From an uncultured Methylibium sp. (GTDB taxonomy: Bacteria > Pseudomonadota > Gammaproteobacteria > Burkholderiales > Burkholderiaceae_C), in NCBI RefSeq assembly GCF_902826655.1, contig NZ_CADEFR010000009.1, forward strand, positions 1 to 64,000: 64,000 nucleotides of DNA. Direction: 5' to 3'. The position numbers were made by a program, and so were the translations under genes. Positions 60,212 to 64,000 of this stretch are shown one piece after another; position 1 is the first letter of the stretch; every line of letters starts with the position of its first letter. The notes beneath the pieces were generated by a model, which was not told the DNA's origin, searched no databases, and saw nothing but the letters and a program-made list of their open reading frames with translations.

Positions 60212-60712
60212 TCAGAGCCCGATCAGCCGCTCGAGGGGACCCTTGGGCAGGGGCACCAGGAACCAGCGCTCGAAGACCACGAAGAAGACCAGCGGAACGC
60301 CGACCGCCACCGCCGCCGACAAGGGCCAGCCGAACTTGCCGTGCCGGCGCATGAAGTAGCCGATCAAGGCAAACGACGCGACGTAGATGCCCAGCAGCCA
60401 GATCGCGCCGACGTAGATCGTCATCGGCAGCAGCATCGCCATCACCAGCGCGATCTGCTCGCGCTCGGCGAATACCGGGCTCGTCTTCTTCCAGGCGATC
60501 AGTGCCTTGATCAGCACCCAGCCGCTGGAGCCGGCCAGCATCAGGCCGATGTAGAAGGGAAAGTAGCCCGAGCGCGGCCCGTCGTCGGCCCAGCCGATGC
60601 CCACACGCAGGCTGTCGGCGATCACCAGCGCGGCCAGCGCCAGCAGGAAGGCGGCCACGGCCACCTCGGGCCAGCGCGTCCCCACGCCACGGTCTGAAGA
60701 ATCTGAGTTCAT
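60212..60712 (-). CDS. tripartite tricarboxylate transporter small permease (TctB family)
   Basis: 166-residue membrane protein with four helices and no strong sequence motifs, as usual for TctB. It lies two bases before the TctA start, and its place between the receptor and TctA genes is diagnostic. It begins MNSDSSDRGVG, with the first helix at about 15-35. Confidence 0.88.
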   Translation of the reverse strand: MNSDSSDRGVGTRWPEVAVAAFLLALAALVIADSLRVGIGWADDGPRSGYFPFYIGLMLAGSSGWVLIKALIAWKKTSPVFAEREQIALVMAMLLPMTIYVGAIWLLGIYVASFALIGYFMRRHGKFGWPLSAAVAVGVPLVFFVVFERWFLVPLPKGPLERLIGL

Positions 60713-60836
60713 AGGTATCCGCTCAACGGTGCCAACGATGGCGCATCGACCCGGCAGTCGCCGCGGATCCGGCGCCGCCGGTCCGCCATCGGCGCGCCCC
60801 GGCAAGGGAGCGCCGACGGCGCAACGGGGGTGATCG

Positions 60837-61847
60837 TCACTGGGCCAGGAAACCCGCTTCCTTCATCAGGACGCGGTGCATCTGCTCGTTGCGGCCCAGC
60901 CAGTTGAAGTACTCCTCGCCCGTCATGAAGGTCTGGTTGAAGGCACCTTTCTCCATGAAGTCCTTCCACTCGGGCAGCGCGCGGACCTTCTTGAACAGGT
61001 CGATGTAGAAGTCGACCTGGTCCTGGGACACGCCCGGGGCCATGAAGATGCCCCGCAGCATCACGTAGTCGACCGGCAGGCCGGCCGAGCTGCAGGTCGG
61101 CAGATCGGCCCAGGACTGGGTCGCCGTCAGCTTGGTCTTGTACGGCATCGGCTGCTTGTCGAACACGCACAGCGCGCGCAGCTTGCCGGCCCGCCAGTGG
61201 CTCTCGGCCTCGATCGGGTTGTTGACGGTCGAGTTCACGTGGCCGCCGACCAGCTGGACCGCGACATCGCCGCCGCCCTTGAAGGGCACGTAGGTGATCT
61301 TCTTGCCTGCGGCCTTCTCGACCAGCACGGTGATGATCTGGTCTTCCTGCTTCGATCCGGTGCCCGCCATCTTGAAGCTGCGGTCCCCGCCGGCCTTGAC
61401 GGCCTGGACGTAGTCCTTCGCGGTCTTGTAGGGCGAATCGGCGTTGACCCACAGCACGAACTGGTCGAGCGCGAGCATCGCGACCGGCGTCATGTCGCGC
61501 CAGTTGAACGGCACGCCCGTCGCGAGCGGCGTCGTGAACAGGTTCGACAGCGTGATGACGATCTTGTGCGGGTTGCCCTTGTCGCCCTTGACGTCGAGGA
61601 AGCCCTCGGCGCCGGCGCCGCCCGACTTGTTCACCACGACGATCGGCTGCTTGGCCAGGTTGTTCTTGGCGACCACGCCCTGGATGAAGCGCGCCATCTG
61701 GTCGGCACCGCCGCCGGTGCCCGCCGGCACGACGAACTCGATCGGCTTGCTCGGCTCCCAGGCGCCGGCGGCCGGGGCGAACAACGCGGCGCAAGCAGCC
61801 GCTGCAGCGGCCAGGCCGCGCCAGGGTTTGAACGGAGTAGCTGCCAC
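60837..61847 (-). CDS. tripartite tricarboxylate transporter receptor (Bug/TctC family)
   Basis: 336-residue periplasmic binding protein with a signal peptide (about 1-26). EFVVPAGTGGGADQMARFIQGVVAKN is the Bug family start, and KDYVQAVKAGGDRSFKMAGTGSKQED lines the carboxylate pocket. Bug proteins bind mono- and dicarboxylates. The GTG start has AAGGAG eight bases upstream. A 124-base gap with GC-rich inverted repeats separates it from tctB, which may let the receptor be made in excess. Confidence 0.9.
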   Translation of the reverse strand: MAATPFKPWRGLAAAAAACAALFAPAAGAWEPSKPIEFVVPAGTGGGADQMARFIQGVVAKNNLAKQPIVVVNKSGGAGAEGFLDVKGDKGNPHKIVITLSNLFTTPLATGVPFNWRDMTPVAMLALDQFVLWVNADSPYKTAKDYVQAVKAGGDRSFKMAGTGSKQEDQIITVLVEKAAGKKITYVPFKGGGDVAVQLVGGHVNSTVNNPIEAESHWRAGKLRALCVFDKQPMPYKTKLTATQSWADLPTCSSAGLPVDYVMLRGIFMAPGVSQDQVDFYIDLFKKVRALPEWKDFMEKGAFNQTFMTGEEYFNWLGRNEQMHRVLMKEAGFLAQ

Positions 61848-61894
61848 GTCATCGTCTCCTTCGTTGTGAACTGCCTTGAGGATGGAAAGCGTGT

Positions 61895-63418
61895 TCAGGC
61901 GAGGCCGAGCTTGGCCGCCAGCCCGATGCGCTGGAGCTTGCCGGTCGCTCCCTTGGGAATCTCGTCCATGAACAGGATCTTCTTGGGCACCTTGTAGTCC
62001 GCGGCGCGCCTGGCGACGAAGTCCTGGATCTCGCGCTCGGTGGCGCTGGCGCCGTCCTTCAGCACGACCACGGCAGCGACTTCCTCGCCGAGCTTGGCGT
62101 GCGGCATGCCGAACACCACGCACTGCCCGACCGCCGGATGGTCCATCAGGATCTCGTCGACCTCGCGCGGGCTGATCTTCTCGCCGCCGCGGTTGATGAT
62201 CTCCTTCAGGCGCCCGGTCAGGCTGAGGTAGCCGTCGGCGTCCTTCGACCCCTGGTCGCCGGTGCGGAACCAGCCGTTGCGGAAGCCTTCGGCGTTGGCC
62301 TTCTCGTTGTTCTCGTAGCCGGCGGTCACGTTGAGGCCGCGAATCACGATCTCGCCGATCTCGCCGGCCGGGAGGATGGCCCCGTCGTCGCCCATGATCT
62401 CGACCTCGGGGCCTGCCGGCAGGCCGACCGCGCCGGGCTTGCGCGCCTTCGGGGGCAGCGGGTTGCTGGCCATCTGGTGGGTCGCCTCGGTCATGCCGTA
62501 GGCTTCGATCAGCGGCGCCTTGAAGACCTCTTCCAGCTCGCGGATGACCTGAGTCGGCATCGACGACGAGGACGAACGCAGGAAACGCAGCGGATGGCGC
62601 GCGATCACGTCCATGTTGCCCTTGGCGCGCTGCAGGATGGCCTGGTGCATCGTCGGCACGGCCGTGTACCAGGTGGGCTTGGCCTCGTCCATCCAGGCGA
62701 AGAACTTCAGCGCGTTGAAGCCGGGGGTGCAGAACACCTGCGAGCCGGCCGAGATCGGTGCCAGCACGCCGGCGATCAGCCCGTGGATGTGGAACAGCGG
62801 CATGATGTTCAAGCCGATGTCGCTCGGCGTGAACTGCAGCGTCGTGCGGATGTTGGCCGCCGACGCGAACAGGTTGCCGACCGACAGCGGCACGATCTTC
62901 GGCCGTGAGGTCGTGCCCGAGGTGTGCAGCACCATGCCGACGTCGGCCGGCTCGCCGTAGCCGCCCTGGACCGCCGGCGCCACCGCCGACGCCTTGCGCG
63001 GGACGAGACGGAAGCTGCCGGCCGGCGCCCCGGCCGGCACCACCAGGTCGGCGATGCGCACGCCCAGCTTGGCGGCCACCTCGATCGCCGGCGAGCTGCT
63101 GTCCTGCTCGACGATCAGCAGCTTGGCGTTCAGGTCCGAGAGATAGAACTCGAACTCGTCGGCGCGGTAGGCCGGGTTCAGCGGCGCGCTCGTCGTACCG
63201 GACGCGCAGGCCAGGTAGCAGGTCGCCATCTCCGGCCCGTTGGCCAGCACGATGCCGACGCGGTCGTTGCGGCCCACACCCAGCGCATTCAGCGTGGACA
63301 GCGTCTCGTCAACCAGCGTGCGCAGGCCGGCATAGCTCAGCGGCGCGCGGCCGGGGGCGGAAATGGCTGTGGCACCGTCGGCGCCTTGGGAGAGCAGTTG
63401 CTTCAGCGTGGCTTGCAT
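61895..63418 (-). CDS. AMP-dependent acyl-CoA ligase, PCS60/AAE3 (oxalyl-CoA synthetase)-like
   Basis: 507-residue ANL ligase that makes an acyl-CoA through an adenylate. The P-loop is HTSGTTSRPKIVPLS, the A5 motif is YGMTEATHQMASNPLPPKARK and the A8 hinge region is TGDQGSKDADGYLSLTGRLKEIINRGGEKISPRE. The C-terminal lysine is in PKGATGKLQR. The A5 region resembles oxalate-CoA ligases. As first gene of the tripartite transporter operon it probably activates the imported carboxylate; oxalate or another small diacid is an inference. Confidence 0.88.
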   Translation of the reverse strand: MQATLKQLLSQGADGATAISAPGRAPLSYAGLRTLVDETLSTLNALGVGRNDRVGIVLANGPEMATCYLACASGTTSAPLNPAYRADEFEFYLSDLNAKLLIVEQDSSSPAIEVAAKLGVRIADLVVPAGAPAGSFRLVPRKASAVAPAVQGGYGEPADVGMVLHTSGTTSRPKIVPLSVGNLFASAANIRTTLQFTPSDIGLNIMPLFHIHGLIAGVLAPISAGSQVFCTPGFNALKFFAWMDEAKPTWYTAVPTMHQAILQRAKGNMDVIARHPLRFLRSSSSSMPTQVIRELEEVFKAPLIEAYGMTEATHQMASNPLPPKARKPGAVGLPAGPEVEIMGDDGAILPAGEIGEIVIRGLNVTAGYENNEKANAEGFRNGWFRTGDQGSKDADGYLSLTGRLKEIINRGGEKISPREVDEILMDHPAVGQCVVFGMPHAKLGEEVAAVVVLKDGASATEREIQDFVARRAADYKVPKKILFMDEIPKGATGKLQRIGLAAKLGLA

Positions 63419-63633
63419 CGGTGCGGAAGGCGAGAGAAACCGGGGGCTTGCGGCCGGGGCCGCGCGAGCCGCGTAGCGTACCAGTCCGGGCCCCGGCGGC
63501 GGAGGTCGAGCGCGCGGTTATACCGTCCGCTCACGCAGGCCATCGGATGCCGATTGCCGAAACCGCCCCCCTGCCGACGGGGGTCGCCGGCCGACGCCAC
63601 AATCGCGCCACGCAGCAGCCCGGGAGTTCCGCG

Positions 63634-63921
63634 ATGACCCAGCCCCTGGACGTTTCCGCCTTCGATGCCGCCGCCCTCGCCCAGGGCTACGAGCAGGTGC
63701 TCGACCGCGTGTGGGCGCCCCTCACCGTGGTCGAGACCCACACCCATCCCTTCGCCGCGAAGGCGATCGTGACCCAGGGCGAGATGTGGCTCACCGTCGG
63801 CGATGAAACTCGCCACCTGCTCCCAGGCGACGGTTTCGAGCTGGCGCGCGAGGTGCCGCACTCGGAGCGCTACGGCCTGGAAGGCGCGACCTACCGGGTC
63901 GCGCGGCGCGCCGGCAGCTGA
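63634..63921 (+). CDS. small cupin protein
   Basis: 95-residue cupin similar to the N-terminal sensing domain of AraC-type regulators, with no DNA-binding part. The candidate metal ligands are in VVETHTHPFAAKAIVTQGE (histidines and glutamate), with a second motif around VPHSERYG. GGGAG lies about seven bases before the ATG. Its role is unknown. Confidence 0.8.
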   Translation: MTQPLDVSAFDAAALAQGYEQVLDRVWAPLTVVETHTHPFAAKAIVTQGEMWLTVGDETRHLLPGDGFELAREVPHSERYGLEGATYRVARRAGS

Positions 63922-63933
63922 AGCGACGGCGGC

Positions 63934-63970
63934 AAGAAAAAGGCCCGGATCCTCGTCGGAGCCGGGCCTT
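63934..63970 (-). terminator. intrinsic terminator of the tRNA/tmRNA gene, possibly bidirectional
   Basis: Eight-base-pair stem AGGCCCGG/CCGGGCCT with a 13-base loop; reading leftwards it is followed by TTTTTCTT. It sits a few bases past the mature 3' end at 63977. Rightwards only TTCG follows, so it is at best a weak terminator for the cupin gene. Confidence 0.75.
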
Positions 63971-63976
63971 CGTGTC

Positions 63977-64000
63977 TGGTGGAGCCGGGGGGAATCGAAC
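63977..64000 (-). tRNA. 3' end of a tRNA or tmRNA gene (cut by the window edge)
   Basis: Reading leftwards, the last 24 bases are G + TTCGATT (T-loop) + CCCCC (T-stem 3' arm) + CGGCTCC (acceptor 3' arm) + A (discriminator) + CCA. The matching 5' acceptor arm would be GGAGCCG or, with G-U pairs, GGGGCTG-like. An A discriminator with such an arm fits tmRNA (ssrA) better than the common tRNAs of this group, but the 5' part is outside the window, so identity is open. Confidence 0.75.

Overview
The window is high-GC, gene-dense chromosomal DNA from a betaproteobacterium, most likely Burkholderiales of the Rubrivivax/Leptothrix/Roseateles kind. This is inferred from the strong G/C third-position bias, the tripartite tricarboxylate (Bug-type) transporter, the quinoprotein relay genes, the IorAB-type molybdenum hydroxylase, the HiPIP, and many short operons with overlapping start and stop codons. 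I see no insertion sequence, integrase, prophage, CRISPR array or rRNA. The only RNA gene supported is the 3' end of a tRNA or tmRNA at the right edge (63977-64000, minus strand), followed by its terminator.

Layout. 1-1524: 3'-truncated ABC exporter. 1915-8008: membrane hydrolase, a three-gene quinoprotein relay cluster (metallohydrolase-like lipoprotein, SoxYZ-like carrier, thioredoxin-like protein), a tyrosine phosphatase and an S9 peptidase lipoprotein. 8148-11457: PhnD-like binding protein, intradiol dioxygenase, RluA-type synthase, flavin reductase, ThpR. 11691-15300: molybdenum hydroxylase iorB-iorA divergent from a Crp/Fnr regulator, with a perfect 16-bp palindrome between them. 15319-25887: phospholipase A, MFS, SDR, RsgA, a small secreted protein, HiPIP, GDPD, MnmH, a BLUF photosensor divergent from an FNR-like regulator, cupin and cold-shock protein. 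25955-36547: short MetE, SRPBCC and DoxX proteins, a split chromate transporter, CNNM/CBS protein, small Moco-domain protein, PPC protein, acyl-CoA synthetase with a 9-bp repeat at its 5' end, exonuclease and FKBP. 36628-48504: two diguanylate cyclases, a membrane-anchored TAXI protein, type II NADH dehydrogenase, aminopeptidase P, a hybrid histidine kinase broken by a 13-bp tandem duplication, and an AIM24 protein. 48518-53659: a tungstate tupBCA operon with an extra ModA-like receptor, divergent from a ModE/PBP regulator coupled to an FAH-fold enzyme. 53817-57669: FecR-domain protein, c-haem DUF3365 membrane protein, a 21-codon coupling ORF, a Hanks-type kinase with a duplicated C-terminal module, and a small conserved protein. 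57688-63921: a carboxylate uptake and activation operon (acyl-CoA ligase, Bug receptor, TctB, TctA, ketopantoate-reductase-like enzyme), then a small cupin.

The best candidates for new biology are the FecR/c-haem/Hanks kinase operon (53817-57314), the slipped-repeat switch in the hybrid kinase (44823-44848), the metal-ligand-poor metallohydrolase of the quinoprotein relay cluster (4329-5291), and the tup operon with two different receptors and a candidate ModE-type operator.
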